Below, piece after piece: positions 24,402 through 33,083 of a DNA stretch of 58,143 nt. Within the stretch, counting starts at the first letter, position 1, and each line of letters begins with the position of its first letter. The stretch spans positions 1 to 58,143 of the forward strand of contig NZ_JALHLG010000040.1 of the NCBI RefSeq assembly GCF_022832375.1, given 5' to 3'. A program made the translations under genes and the position numbers. Under the pieces are notes generated by a model. That model ran no database searches. It saw only the letters and a program-made list of their open reading frames with translations, and was not told the origin of the DNA. The stretch comes from Novosphingobium beihaiense (GTDB taxonomy: Bacteria > Pseudomonadota > Alphaproteobacteria > Sphingomonadales > Sphingomonadaceae).

Positions 24402-25640
24402 ATGAAGACTGCACTTTCTCTCGCCGCACTTGCCGTCACTACCGCTTCGCTGGCGATCGCGGCGCCCGCGGCCGCCAAGCCGGGCGATCCCATCAAGGTG
24501 AACGACGATCTCACCATCGATCCGATCATCGAAGGCAATCTGCGCTGGGAACATGTCGATCAGGACGATCTGGGCCGCGATGCCGATGCCGTGACCATGC
24601 GCCTCCGCGCGGGCGCCGAGGCGACGACTCATGGCTTGTCGCTGCTGGCCGAAGCCGAAGGCACGCTGGCGATCGGCGATCACTACAACGACACGATCCC
24701 CGGCAATAACGGCTATCTCGGCGCGGAGCCCTATTCGGTCGTTGCCGATCCGCAGAACGTGGAACTGAACCGCCTGCAGATGGCCTATCAGGGGAAGTCC
24801 GCCAAAGTCACCATCGGCCGCCAGCGCGTGATTCTCGATAATGCGCGCTTCGTCGGCAATGTCGGCTGGCGTCAGAACGAGCAGACGTTCGATGCCATTC
24901 GCGGCCAGGCCAAAGTGGGGCCGGTGGCGCTCGATGTGACCTACTCAATTTCGCAGCGCACGATCTTCGGCGTCGACAGCCCGAACCAGCATTTCGATGG
25001 CAACATGATCCTCGCCAACGGCAGCTTCGACGTGAAGCCGCTGAAGATCACCGGCTTCGCCTATATGATCGACTACGACACCCGCGTGGCCTTCTCAAGC
25101 CAGACCTTCGGGTTCCTCGCGAGCGGCGCGGTGCCGCTGGGCGGCGGCGCCAAGGTGAATTTCAAGGCCAGCTACGCCAACCAGCAGGACTACAAGCTCA
25201 ACCCGGTCCATTATTCGGCGGACTACATCAACGCCGAACTGGGCGCCTCGCTTGCGGGCTTCGGCATAAAGGCCGGGTACGAGGAACTGGGCAGCGACGG
25301 CGGCGTGGCGGCGTTCCAGACGCCGCTGGCGACGCTCCATGCCTTCAACGGCTGGGCGGACCTGTTCCTGACCACGCCCGCGAACGGGTTGCGCGATTAC
25401 TACGCCGGGGCTTCCGCCAAGATCGGCAATGCCGGGCCGCTCAAGGGCATGAAAGCGGCGGTCGTCTACCACAAGTTCAAGAGCGACTACGCCAGCATCG
25501 ATTATGGCCAGGAATGGGACGCCAGCCTGGGTTTTGCCGTTGCCGGATATCCGGTGCTGCTCAAGTACGCGAACTATGATGCCAAGGCTTTCGGTACGGA
25601 TACCGGGAAGCTCTGGCTGCAGGTTTCCTTCAAGTACTGA
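24402..25640 (+). CDS. Outer-membrane beta-barrel channel (alginate-export/porin-like) of the nitrate locus
   Basis: This 412-aa protein has a signal peptide cleaved after APAAA (about residue 25). The mature chain has alternating aromatic/hydrophobic beta-strands, the motif LNRLQMAYQGKSAKVTIGRQRVILDNARFVG, and a C-terminal aromatic residue in a final strand (LWLQVSFKY). These are features of alginate-export-type barrels that often accompany nitrate assimilation genes. It probably lets nitrate cross the outer membrane. It lies between the Nrt importer and nirB. Exact specificity is inferred from context. Confidence 0.75.
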   Translation: MKTALSLAALAVTTASLAIAAPAAAKPGDPIKVNDDLTIDPIIEGNLRWEHVDQDDLGRDADAVTMRLRAGAEATTHGLSLLAEAEGTLAIGDHYNDTIPGNNGYLGAEPYSVVADPQNVELNRLQMAYQGKSAKVTIGRQRVILDNARFVGNVGWRQNEQTFDAIRGQAKVGPVALDVTYSISQRTIFGVDSPNQHFDGNMILANGSFDVKPLKITGFAYMIDYDTRVAFSSQTFGFLASGAVPLGGGAKVNFKASYANQQDYKLNPVHYSADYINAELGASLAGFGIKAGYEELGSDGGVAAFQTPLATLHAFNGWADLFLTTPANGLRDYYAGASAKIGNAGPLKGMKAAVVYHKFKSDYASIDYGQEWDASLGFAVAGYPVLLKYANYDAKAFGTDTGKLWLQVSFKY

Positions 25641-25671
25641 GCGGAAAAGCCGCCGGTCGCCTGATTGCGCG

Positions 25672-25718
25672 TTGAGATCCTCTCCCGGTGGGGAAGGGTC
25701 TCAACGAGGCAGTTTTTT
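25672..25718 (+). terminator. Rho-independent terminator after the porin gene
   Basis: TTGAGA (25672-25677) pairs with TCTCAA (25699-25704), with an inner CCC/GGG stem. A short GAGGCAG and six T residues (25713-25718) follow. The end (CGAGGCAGTTTTTTG) resembles the two nitrate leader terminators. Confidence 0.65.
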
Positions 25719-25785
25719 GTTTTGAAGCGGACTTTCCGGACACGCCGACGTTGCGGTCATTCCCTTTCGTCGGCAATTTGGTGCG

Positions 25786-26130
25786 ATGAAAGATCAATTT
25801 GCCAATCCATTTCATAGCAGAGCCGCAGACCTTCGGCGATTGAAACCCGCATTGATTGCAGATGTTCAGCTTTATGAGACCGCTGATGGCGGTAAGAAAA
25901 TGGCGGCTTTGCCCGGGTGGGGTTGCCCGTGCGTAACCACGAAAGATGAGCCGATTTCGGGGTATGATGGATGGCCCATCTTGGATGAGCCGTTAGAACC
26001 AGGAGAGATGCGGGCCAGTGTGCCCTTCGTCTTCCTCACTCCAGAGGGAGCAGACTTGATGCGGAAGGCTGGTCGATTTTATCTTTGGGAAGGCAGATTT
26101 GTTGGGGAAGCAATCCTTGCAGCTGAATGA
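25786..26130 (+). CDS. Hypothetical protein, EF-Tu domain-3-like fold suspected
   Basis: This 114-aa soluble protein has no signal peptide. The pattern ALIADVQLYET..GGKKMA, then PLEPGEMRASVPFVFLTPEGADLMRKAGRFYLWEGRFVGEAIL loosely resembles the C-terminal beta-barrel of EF-Tu-like GTPases, but there is no GTPase part. This is a weak pattern-based guess. GC content is clearly lower than in the neighbours, suggesting acquisition by transfer. It interrupts the nitrate locus between the porin terminator and the nirB leader and has no obvious link to nitrate. Confidence 0.55.
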   Translation: MKDQFANPFHSRAADLRRLKPALIADVQLYETADGGKKMAALPGWGCPCVTTKDEPISGYDGWPILDEPLEPGEMRASVPFVFLTPEGADLMRKAGRFYLWEGRFVGEAILAAE

Positions 26131-26250
26131 CCGTCCCCCCCGGCATCGCTGCCGTCCAACGCTCGTTAGTCAATTCCTGATAGCGGACGAGCATTCAGCT
26201 TGGTTTTCCATTCAGGGCAGAGCTACGGCGGGCATAATGGTGCTCAGACC

Positions 26251-26279
26251 TTGACATATATAACCATATGGGTTATATG
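26251..26279 (+). promoter_or_regulatory. Promoter with overlapping operator-like palindrome
   Basis: TTGACA (26251-26256), a 17-nt spacer and TATATG (26274-26279) form a near-consensus sigma-70 promoter. The inverted repeat ATATAACC-N5-GGTTATAT (26258-26278) covers the spacer and most of the -10 element, the usual place for a repressor operator. The nearest downstream gene is nirB, about 490 nt away through its leader. Confidence 0.55.
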
Positions 26280-26561
26280 GCCCAGCACAGACGGGTGCGT
26301 GGAGCCATAGGCCTTGGCTCTCATGTCACACGCACAGAGCGGCCGGCGCCTCGCTCGCCAGGGCCGTGTTGGTGAGATTTCGCGCGTTTCCCTCACCGCC
26401 GTTCGCAATCGATGAAGCGCCAGCCAAGCTTGTCGTGCCAAGCCTTTACACGCCGGCCGCACCGCCTGCCTTCGTGTTTTCTTTCCCGGCGTTATTCCGC
26501 ATTCGCCAGCGGGGGCTTTCGTGCGACCCAATCCTCCCCGTGCCGGGGAGGATGGGAAATC

Positions 26562-26739
26562 TGCTGCGCTGCAAAAAAGCACCTTGCCCCCGGCAGGGCG
26601 AATCGGTTAGAACGATAGCCAGCGAGAAAGCGCCGTCCGCCGTTGGACGATTTCAGCGCCTCGCATTCAGATTGACAGACGCGTGGCAACGAAGCCGCCC
26701 GTACCTCTTCCCAAGGGAACAGGCACGAGGCGGTTTTTT
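26562..26739 (+). promoter_or_regulatory. NasT-responsive leader (ANTAR RNA) before nirB
   Basis: It shares TGCTGCGCTGC (26562-26572) and GCGAATCG (26598-26605) with the nrtA leader at the same spacing. A possible first hairpin GCCC-CCGGCA-GGGC (26586-26599) and a clear second hairpin CGTCC-GCCGTT-GGACG (26634-26649) have six-base loops with G at position 4; position 1 is C and G rather than the usual A. GTGGCAACG and the terminator follow. This suggests common control of nirBD-nasA-cobA by NasT. Confidence 0.65.
26695..26739 (+). terminator. Attenuator terminator in the nirB leader
   Basis: CCGCC pairs with GGCGG, CGT with ACG, CCT with AGG and TTCCC with GGGAA in one long interrupted stem, followed by six T residues (26734-26739). 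It lies 29 nt before the nirB start. Confidence 0.75.
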
Positions 26740-26768
26740 GTTGTGCGCGCCCGGAACGGAGACGTGAC

Positions 26769-29279
26769 GTGAATGCACCGATGAACTTCGAGGAGGGCAC
26801 GCCCGCCGGACACGTCCGGGAGCGGCTCGTGGTGATCGGCAACGGCATGGCCGGGTGCCGTGCGGTGGAAGAGATCCTGGCGCGCGATCCGGGCCGGTTC
26901 GATGTCACCATCTTCGGCGCCGAGCCGCGCGTGAACTACAACCGCATCATGCTTTCGCCGGTTCTCGCCGGTGAGAAGACCTTCGACGAGATCGTCATCA
27001 ACACCCGCGAATGGTACGATGACAACGGCATCACGCTGGTTTCGGGCGACAAGGTCGATAGCATCGACCGCGAACACAAGCGCGTCGTCGCTGCGTCGGG
27101 CCGCATCGAACCTTACGACAAGCTGCTGATCGCCACGGGTTCCGATCCCTTCATCATTCCGGTGCCGGGCAAGGACCTCGACGGCGTCGTGACCTTCCGC
27201 GATCTCGATGACGTGGATAAGATGCTCGCTGCGGCTGGGAAGGGCGGGAACGCCGTGGTCATCGGCGGCGGCCTGCTGGGCCTTGAAGCCGCGCATGGCC
27301 TCAATCTGCGCGGCATGAATGTCAGTGTCATTCACCTGATGCCCACGCTGATGGAGCGCCAGCTCGACGAAGCTGCCGGATGGCTGCTCAAGACCGAGCT
27401 GGAACGGCGCGGCCAGACCATTCTCACCGGTGCCAATACCAAGGAAATCGTTGGCAAGGATGGCAAGGATGGCAAGGTCGCCGGTGTTCGCCTTGAGGAC
27501 GGCTCCGAAATCCCGGCTGATATCGTCGTCATGGCCGTCGGCATCCGCCCCGCCACGGGGCTGGCCCGCGAGGCCGGGCTGGAAGTCGAGCGCGGCATCA
27601 TGGTCGATGATCACATGGTCACGTCTGACCCGTCGGTCCTCGCCGTCGGCGAGTGCGTCCAGCATCGCGGCCTGTGCTACGGCCTTGTCGCGCCGCTGTG
27701 GGACATGTGCCGCGCGCTGGCCGATCATGTGACGGAGAACCCGACTGGTTATGAGGGCTCGGTCACCTCCACCAAGCTCAAGGTCTCCGGCATTGATCTG
27801 TTCTCCGCCGGGGACTTCTCGGGCGGGGAGGGCTGCGAGGATATCGTCATGCGCGATGCTTCGCGCGGCGTGTACAAGCGGGTGATCGTCAAGGAGAACA
27901 AGGTGCTGGGCGCGGTGCTCTACGGCGATACCGCGGACGGCTCCTGGTATTTCGACCTGATGAAGAAGGGCGAGGACGTTTCCGATATCCGTGAAGCGCT
28001 GATCTTCGGACAGGCTTTCGCGTCCGGAGGTGCGCTCGCGGACCCTAATGCGGCCGTTGCGGCGCTTTCCGATGATGCGGAAATCTGCGGCTGCAACGGC
28101 GTTTCCAAGGGCAAGATCGTCGCCTGCATCGAAGGCGGGGCGCATTCGCTCGATGCCGTGCGTTCCGGCTGCAAGGCCTCGGCCTCGTGCGGCTCCTGCA
28201 CCAATCTCGTCGAGAGCCTGCTGTCGCTGACGCTGGGCGGAGAGGTCGAGAGCGGGCCGAAGACCCTGTGCAAGTGCACCAGCTTCACCCACGAAGACGT
28301 GCGCCGCCTGATCGTGGAGAAGGGGCTGCGGGAAATGCCGCAGGTCATGCAGGAACTGCACTGGACCACGCCCGACGGCTGCGCCTCGTGCCGCCCGGCG
28401 CTCAACTATTACCTGCTCTGCGCCTGGCCGGGCGAATATGTGGATGATCAGAAGAGCCGCTTCGTCAACGAGCGCCTCCACGCCAATATCCAGAAGGACG
28501 GCACATATTCGGTGGTCCCGCGCATGTGGGGCGGCCTGACCAATCCCAGGGAACTGCGCGCCATCGCCGACGTGGTGGAGAAGTACGATGCGCCGATGGT
28601 GAAAGTCACCGGGGGCCAGCGGCTCGATATCTTCGGGATCAGGAAGGAAGACCTGCCCGCCGTCTGGGCGGACCTGAACGCCGCCGGGATGGTCTCGGGC
28701 CATGCCTATGGCAAGTCGCTGCGCACGGTGAAGACCTGCGTCGGCAGCGAATGGTGCCGCTTCGGCACGCAGGATTCGACCGGGCTCGGCGTCAAGATCG
28801 AGCGGATGACCTGGGGCTCGTGGATGCCGCACAAGTTCAAGATCGCGGTCAGCGGCTGCCCGCGCAACTGCGCGGAAGCCACGATCAAGGACTTTGGCGT
28901 GGTCTGTGTGGACTCGGGCTATGAACTTCACATCGCCGGCAACGGCGGCATCAAGGTGCGCGCCACTGATCTGCTGTGCAAGGTGGAGACCGAGGAAGAG
29001 GCGCTGGAGATGTGCGCCGCCTTCATCCAGTTCTACCGCGAGGATGCGTGGTACCTTGAGCGCACCGCGCCCTGGGTGGAACGCGTCGGCCTCCAGTACG
29101 TGAAGGACAAGCTCGCCGAGGAAGGCGCCGTCGAGCACTACGCCGCGCGCTTCCGCTATTCGCAGCAGTTCATGCAGGACGATCCCTGGGCGAAACGCGC
29201 GGCGGGAGAGGACTCCAAGCTGCACCAGCACCTTGCCGAAGTCCGCCCCTTTCCCGCCTCGCAGATGGAGAACGCATGA
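26769..29279 (+). CDS. nirB: Assimilatory nitrite reductase [NAD(P)H], large subunit NirB
   Basis: This 836-aa cytoplasmic enzyme starts with GTG at 26769, with GGAG just upstream. Order: FAD/NAD domain (LVVIGNGMAGCRAVEEI; second Rossmann GGGLLGLEAAHGL), a Bfd-like [2Fe-2S] module (CGCNGVSKGKIV ... ASCGSC), a second Cys-rich segment (CKCTSFTHEDVRR ... CASC), then the siroheme/[4Fe-4S] domain with CVGSEWC and GCPRNCAEA. It reduces nitrite to ammonium with six electrons from NAD(P)H. nirD overlaps its end by 4 nt, and siroheme comes through the methyltransferase at the end of the operon. Length is normal for the family. Confidence 0.95.
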   Translation: MNAPMNFEEGTPAGHVRERLVVIGNGMAGCRAVEEILARDPGRFDVTIFGAEPRVNYNRIMLSPVLAGEKTFDEIVINTREWYDDNGITLVSGDKVDSIDREHKRVVAASGRIEPYDKLLIATGSDPFIIPVPGKDLDGVVTFRDLDDVDKMLAAAGKGGNAVVIGGGLLGLEAAHGLNLRGMNVSVIHLMPTLMERQLDEAAGWLLKTELERRGQTILTGANTKEIVGKDGKDGKVAGVRLEDGSEIPADIVVMAVGIRPATGLAREAGLEVERGIMVDDHMVTSDPSVLAVGECVQHRGLCYGLVAPLWDMCRALADHVTENPTGYEGSVTSTKLKVSGIDLFSAGDFSGGEGCEDIVMRDASRGVYKRVIVKENKVLGAVLYGDTADGSWYFDLMKKGEDVSDIREALIFGQAFASGGALADPNAAVAALSDDAEICGCNGVSKGKIVACIEGGAHSLDAVRSGCKASASCGSCTNLVESLLSLTLGGEVESGPKTLCKCTSFTHEDVRRLIVEKGLREMPQVMQELHWTTPDGCASCRPALNYYLLCAWPGEYVDDQKSRFVNERLHANIQKDGTYSVVPRMWGGLTNPRELRAIADVVEKYDAPMVKVTGGQRLDIFGIRKEDLPAVWADLNAAGMVSGHAYGKSLRTVKTCVGSEWCRFGTQDSTGLGVKIERMTWGSWMPHKFKIAVSGCPRNCAEATIKDFGVVCVDSGYELHIAGNGGIKVRATDLLCKVETEEEALEMCAAFIQFYREDAWYLERTAPWVERVGLQYVKDKLAEEGAVEHYAARFRYSQQFMQDDPWAKRAAGEDSKLHQHLAEVRPFPASQMENA

Positions 29280-29626
29280 TGATCGGCAACTGGCTCGATA
29301 TCGGCCCGGTCACGCAGATCGAACCGGGCACCGCCCGCACCCTGCCGGTCGTGGGCGGGGAGGAAATCGCGGTGTTCCACACGATGCGCAATGAATTCTT
29401 CGCGCTTCGGAACAAGTGCCCGCACAAGCAGGGGCCGCTCAGCCAGGGTATCGTCCATGGCGATGTGGTGACTTGCCCGCTGCACAACTGGAACATCTCG
29501 CTGCGCAGCGGAAAGGCGCTGGGTGATGACGAAGGCTGTGTGCCCACTATTCCGCTGAAGGTCGATGCCGGGCGTATCTACCTGCTGCGTTCCGCCGTCA
29601 TCGGCGCGCAGGATCAGGCGGCCTGA
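29276..29626 (+). CDS. nirD: Nitrite reductase small subunit NirD
   Basis: This 116-aa protein has a Rieske-type fold. CPHKQGPLS and CPLHNWNISL provide the Cys-x-His and Cys-x2-His pattern, so unlike many NirD proteins that lost the ligands this one may still bind a [2Fe-2S] cluster. It forms part of the NADH nitrite reductase with NirB. The ATG overlaps the nirB stop by 4 nt (ATGA). nasA begins 5 nt downstream. Confidence 0.92.
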   Translation: MMIGNWLDIGPVTQIEPGTARTLPVVGGEEIAVFHTMRNEFFALRNKCPHKQGPLSQGIVHGDVVTCPLHNWNISLRSGKALGDDEGCVPTIPLKVDAGRIYLLRSAVIGAQDQAA

Positions 29627-29631
29627 CCGTC

Positions 29632-32283
29632 ATGGGGGCGATCCGCACCACTTGCGCTTATTGCGGTGTCGGCTGCGGCATTGCCGCCGAGGTTTCCGCC
29701 GGGGTTTCCGGTAATGGCGATCGGGCGGTTTCCATCACCGGGGATCGGGCGCATCCGGCCAATCACGGGCGGCTGTGCTCCAAAGGCACGCATCTGGGCG
29801 AGACGGTCGGTCTCGAAGGCCGCCTGCTGTCACCGATGATCGGCGATTGTCAGGCCTCGTGGAACGAAGCGCTTGATCTCGTCGCGGGCCGGATGCGGGA
29901 TTGCATCGCCGAGCACGGGCCGGACAGCGTGGCGCTCTATCTTTCGGGCCAGCTCCTCACCGAAGACTACTATGCCGTCAACAAGCTGGCGAAGGGCTTC
30001 GTTGGCACCGGCAATGTCGATACCAATTCGCGCCTGTGCATGGCGAGCGCGGTGGCGGCCTATAACCGCGCGTTCGGCGAGGACGTGGTGCCCTGCTCCT
30101 ACGAGGATCTGGACGCCGCCGATCTGGTGCTGCTGGTCGGTTCCAATACCGCGTGGTGCCATCCGGTCGTCTGGCAGCGGCTGGAAAAGACGCGCGAGCG
30201 GCGCGGAACGAAGATCGTCGTCATCGATCCGCGCCGCACCGAAACTGCCGAGCAGGCGGACCTGCACGTACCGGTCGCGCCCGATGGCGATATTGCCCTG
30301 TTCAACGCGCTGCTCGCAGAGATGAAGCGGCGCGGATTGGTGGACGGGGAATACCTCGCCGCCCATGTGGAGGAGGACGAGGGATTTTGGCAGAACCTCC
30401 GTTCGTGTCGAGCGAAGTCGAGACACGTTGGCGCTGAACCCGGTGTCTCGACTTCGCTCGACACGAACGGAGGGGTGAGTGAGGAAACCTTCACCCAGCT
30501 CTGCGATCTTGTCGCGGCCCATCCCCGCACGATCACCCTGTTCAGCCAGGGCGCGAACCAGTCGGTCTGCGGCACGGACAAGGGCAATGCGATCACCAAC
30601 TTCCACCTCGCGACAGGCCGGATCAACCGGATCGGCGCGGGGCCGTTCAGCATTACCGGCCAGCCCAATGCCATGGGCGGGCGCGAGGTGGGAGGTCTGG
30701 CCAACATGCTCGCGTGCCATCTCGGCTTTTCCGAGGGGGAACGCGCGGAAGTGGCCGCGTTCTGGGACGCGCCGAATATCTGCGCAGGGGCCGGGCTCAA
30801 GGCTGTCGACATGTTCCGCGCGGTTCATGACGGGCGGATCAAGTTCCTCTGGATCATGGCCACCAATCCCGCCGTCTCGCTGCCGGACAGCCAGTTCGTG
30901 CGCGAGGCGCTCTCGCGCTGCCCCACCGTGGTGGTCTCGGACATCATCGCCGATACCGACACCGGCCGCTTCGCCCATGTTCGCCTGCCCGCGCAAGGGT
31001 GGGGCGAGAAGGACGGCACCGTCACCAATTCCGAACGCCGCATCAGCCGCCAGCGCGCATTGTTCCCCCCGCCGGACGAGGCGCGCGCGGACTGGAAGAT
31101 CGTGGCTGATGTCGCCGCACGCATGGGCTGGGGCGGTAGTTTCGCCTGGAATAGCGCCGCCGATGTCTTCCGCGAATATGCGCGGATGACGGCGCTGGCC
31201 AAAGTGCGCGGCAAAGTGCTCGATCTCACCGCTTATGCCACGATTGACGATGCGGAATACGCGGCGCTGGAGCCGTTCCAGTGGGGTGGTGAGCGTCCGC
31301 TCTCGCAAGGCTATCCCACCGCATCGGGCAAGGCGCGGCTTGTTTCGGTCCTGCCGCCCGCGCCCGCCACCAGTGCCGAATTCCCGCTGCGGCTCAACAC
31401 CGGGCGCTATCGCGATCAGTGGCATACGATGACCCGCACCGGGCTTTCCCCCACGCTCTCGCAGCACCGGCCCGAGCCGCTGCTCGAAGTGCATCCCGCC
31501 GATGCCGAAGCGCTGGGGCTGGCCGATGGCGGGCTGGGCCGGGTGGAGACCGAAAGCGGCGCGGCGGTCTATCGTGTTCTGGTGTCGCCCGGGCAGCGGC
31601 GCGGGGAAATCTGCGTGCCGATGCACTGGGGCGATGCCATGGCCGGGGCGGGGCGTTCCAACCGTTTACCCTCACAGGCGGTGGACCCCGTCTCCGGCCA
31701 GCCCGGCTACAAGAACAGCGCCGCACGTGTGGTGCCGGTGAGGCCCGAATGGCGCGCGTTTCTGGTGCGTCAGGACGTGATCGCGCCCGAAGGCCTGCTC
31801 TACTGGACCCGCTCGCGCGTGAAAGCAGGCTGGCTCTATGAACTGGCGGGCGAGGGAACCATCGATCTCGCCGCGCTGCTGCCCGAAGGCGAATATCTGG
31901 AAGTGGCCGATGCCGTGCGCGGGATGCGCCGTATTGCAGTGCGCGGTGGGGAGGGCGGGCTGATAGCGGCGGCCTATCTCACCCGTTCGGGCAGCCTGCC
32001 TGCGCGAAGCTGGGTGGCAGGGCAGCTCGGGCTTGACGATGCGAGCGCATCGGAACTGCTCGCGGGCCGTCCCAGCACGCCGCAGGCCGATCGCGGGCCG
32101 ATCGTCTGCGTCTGCCATGGCGTGGGCGAAAAGGACATTGCGCTCGCCGTCCACGATGGCGCTGCCACGGTGGCCGAAGTGGGCGCCTGCACCCGGGCCG
32201 GCACCAATTGCGGATCGTGCCGCCCGGCCATCGCCAAATTGATCGAAGCCTTCTCCTCTCTCGAACAGGAAGCTGCCCAATGA
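29632..32283 (+). CDS. nasA: Assimilatory nitrate reductase catalytic subunit NasA
   Basis: This 883-aa molybdopterin enzyme reduces nitrate to nitrite in the cytoplasm. The N-terminal [4Fe-4S] ligands are Cys8, Cys11, Cys15 and Cys49 (CAYCGVGC ... RLCSKG). Cys136 in NSRLCMAS is the likely Mo ligand. FSQGANQS and GQPNAMGGREVGGLANM are cofactor-binding motifs. A C-terminal Bfd-like [2Fe-2S] domain (CVCHGVGEKD ... CTRAGTNCGSC) is present. About residues 255-281 are encoded by a perfect palindromic DNA repeat inserted in frame between GFWQ and EETFTQLCDLV. The gene ends with an ATGA overlap with the methyltransferase gene. Confidence 0.94.
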   Translation: MGAIRTTCAYCGVGCGIAAEVSAGVSGNGDRAVSITGDRAHPANHGRLCSKGTHLGETVGLEGRLLSPMIGDCQASWNEALDLVAGRMRDCIAEHGPDSVALYLSGQLLTEDYYAVNKLAKGFVGTGNVDTNSRLCMASAVAAYNRAFGEDVVPCSYEDLDAADLVLLVGSNTAWCHPVVWQRLEKTRERRGTKIVVIDPRRTETAEQADLHVPVAPDGDIALFNALLAEMKRRGLVDGEYLAAHVEEDEGFWQNLRSCRAKSRHVGAEPGVSTSLDTNGGVSEETFTQLCDLVAAHPRTITLFSQGANQSVCGTDKGNAITNFHLATGRINRIGAGPFSITGQPNAMGGREVGGLANMLACHLGFSEGERAEVAAFWDAPNICAGAGLKAVDMFRAVHDGRIKFLWIMATNPAVSLPDSQFVREALSRCPTVVVSDIIADTDTGRFAHVRLPAQGWGEKDGTVTNSERRISRQRALFPPPDEARADWKIVADVAARMGWGGSFAWNSAADVFREYARMTALAKVRGKVLDLTAYATIDDAEYAALEPFQWGGERPLSQGYPTASGKARLVSVLPPAPATSAEFPLRLNTGRYRDQWHTMTRTGLSPTLSQHRPEPLLEVHPADAEALGLADGGLGRVETESGAAVYRVLVSPGQRRGEICVPMHWGDAMAGAGRSNRLPSQAVDPVSGQPGYKNSAARVVPVRPEWRAFLVRQDVIAPEGLLYWTRSRVKAGWLYELAGEGTIDLAALLPEGEYLEVADAVRGMRRIAVRGGEGGLIAAAYLTRSGSLPARSWVAGQLGLDDASASELLAGRPSTPQADRGPIVCVCHGVGEKDIALAVHDGAATVAEVGACTRAGTNCGSCRPAIAKLIEAFSSLEQEAAQ
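30396..30473. repeat. 78-nt palindromic repeat inside nasA, in frame
   Basis: Two perfect 31-nt arms (30396-30426 and 30443-30473) surround a 16-nt loop. The core of the arm (TTCGTGTCGAGCGAAGTCGA) is the same as in the intergenic copy at 33222-33292. The total length is exactly 26 codons and no stop is created. Confidence 0.92.
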
Positions 32284-33059
32284 CCGATTTTCCCGTCGGC
32301 TCGGTCTGGCTTGTCGGTGCAGGGCCCGGCGATGCCGAACTGCTCACCCGCAAGGCCGAACGCCTGATCGGCGAGGCCACCGTGGTTTTCTACGACGCGC
32401 TGGTCGGCCCGGATATTCTGGAGATGGCCGCCCGTTCGGCGCGGCTGGTCCATGTCGGCAAGCGCTCGGGCCGCCATTCGAAGGATCAGAAGACCATCGA
32501 CAAGCTGATCGTCGAAGCCGCCCTGCAAGGTGAAAAGGTCGTGCGCCTCAAGGGCGGCGATCCCGCGATCTTCGGCCGCGCCACCGAGGAATTGGACGCT
32601 TGCCGCGCGGCGGGCGTGCCGGTGCGTGTCTGCCCCGGCGTCACCGCTGCCAGCGCGGCTGCCGCCAGCCTTGGCGCCTCGCTCACCTTGCGCGGCCTTG
32701 CCCGTAAGCTGACTTTCGTGACGGCCCATGCCCGCGCAGGGGAGGTGCTGAATCTCGACTGGGACCGCCTTGCCGATCCCGAAGCCACGCTGGCGGTCTA
32801 TATGGGCAAGGCGGCCGCGCCCGAAGTTTCAGCCAGGCTGATCGAGGCCGGGCTTCCCGCCGATACGCCGGTGGCGCTGATCGAAAGCGCCAGCCTGCCT
32901 CAGGAGCGTCACTTCCACACCCGGCTCGACCTGCTGCCGCTGGCCGCGCGCACGGCTCTGGGCGATGGCCCGGCGCTGCTGCTGATCGGTGCCGCCATGG
33001 CGCGACCGGAAGGTGTGGAACTGGCGCTGGAGCAGGTGGCGCAAGGGGATGCCGGTTAA
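32280..33059 (+). CDS. cobA: Uroporphyrinogen-III C-methyltransferase (siroheme pathway)
   Basis: This 259-aa protein is a single SUMT domain. It contains VWLVGAGPGDAELLTRKA, YDALV, VVRLKGGDPAIFGRATEE and CPGVTAASAAAA, the SAM-binding and substrate motifs of the family. It converts uroporphyrinogen III to precorrin-2; the dehydrogenase/chelatase steps (CysG N-terminal or Met8 type) are not fused and must be elsewhere. The start overlaps the nasA stop by 4 nt, so siroheme supply is coupled to its user NirB. Confidence 0.92.
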   Translation: MTDFPVGSVWLVGAGPGDAELLTRKAERLIGEATVVFYDALVGPDILEMAARSARLVHVGKRSGRHSKDQKTIDKLIVEAALQGEKVVRLKGGDPAIFGRATEELDACRAAGVPVRVCPGVTAASAAAASLGASLTLRGLARKLTFVTAHARAGEVLNLDWDRLADPEATLAVYMGKAAAPEVSARLIEAGLPADTPVALIESASLPQERHFHTRLDLLPLAARTALGDGPALLLIGAAMARPEGVELALEQVAQGDAG

Positions 33060-33083
33060 ATTACCCCACCAAATCCAACCGTC

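Larger units (their letters stand above)
26131..26768. other. 638-bp non-coding region upstream of nirB
   Basis: The first half has lower GC than the surrounding DNA and contains a promoter with an overlapping palindrome (26251-26279). The second half contains the nirB leader and its terminator. Short open frames (for example 26323-26415, 30 codons) have no recognisable family. I see no convincing gene. Confidence 0.6.

Noticed and set aside
26323..26415. 30-codon plus-strand open frame downstream of the orphan promoter
   Set aside because: Too short, without a Shine-Dalgarno or homologous pattern; kept only as a note.
26244..26582. Possible 112-aa minus-strand gene upstream of nirB
   Set aside because: It runs through the start of the conserved leader, ends in the operator palindrome and has no coding signature.
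26667..29231. Long minus-strand open frame across nirB
   Set aside because: It mirrors the nirB codons; nirB has all expected cofactor motifs, and the opposite frame has none.
29830..31626. Long minus-strand open frame across nasA
   Set aside because: Shadow of a high-GC coding gene; no family signature.
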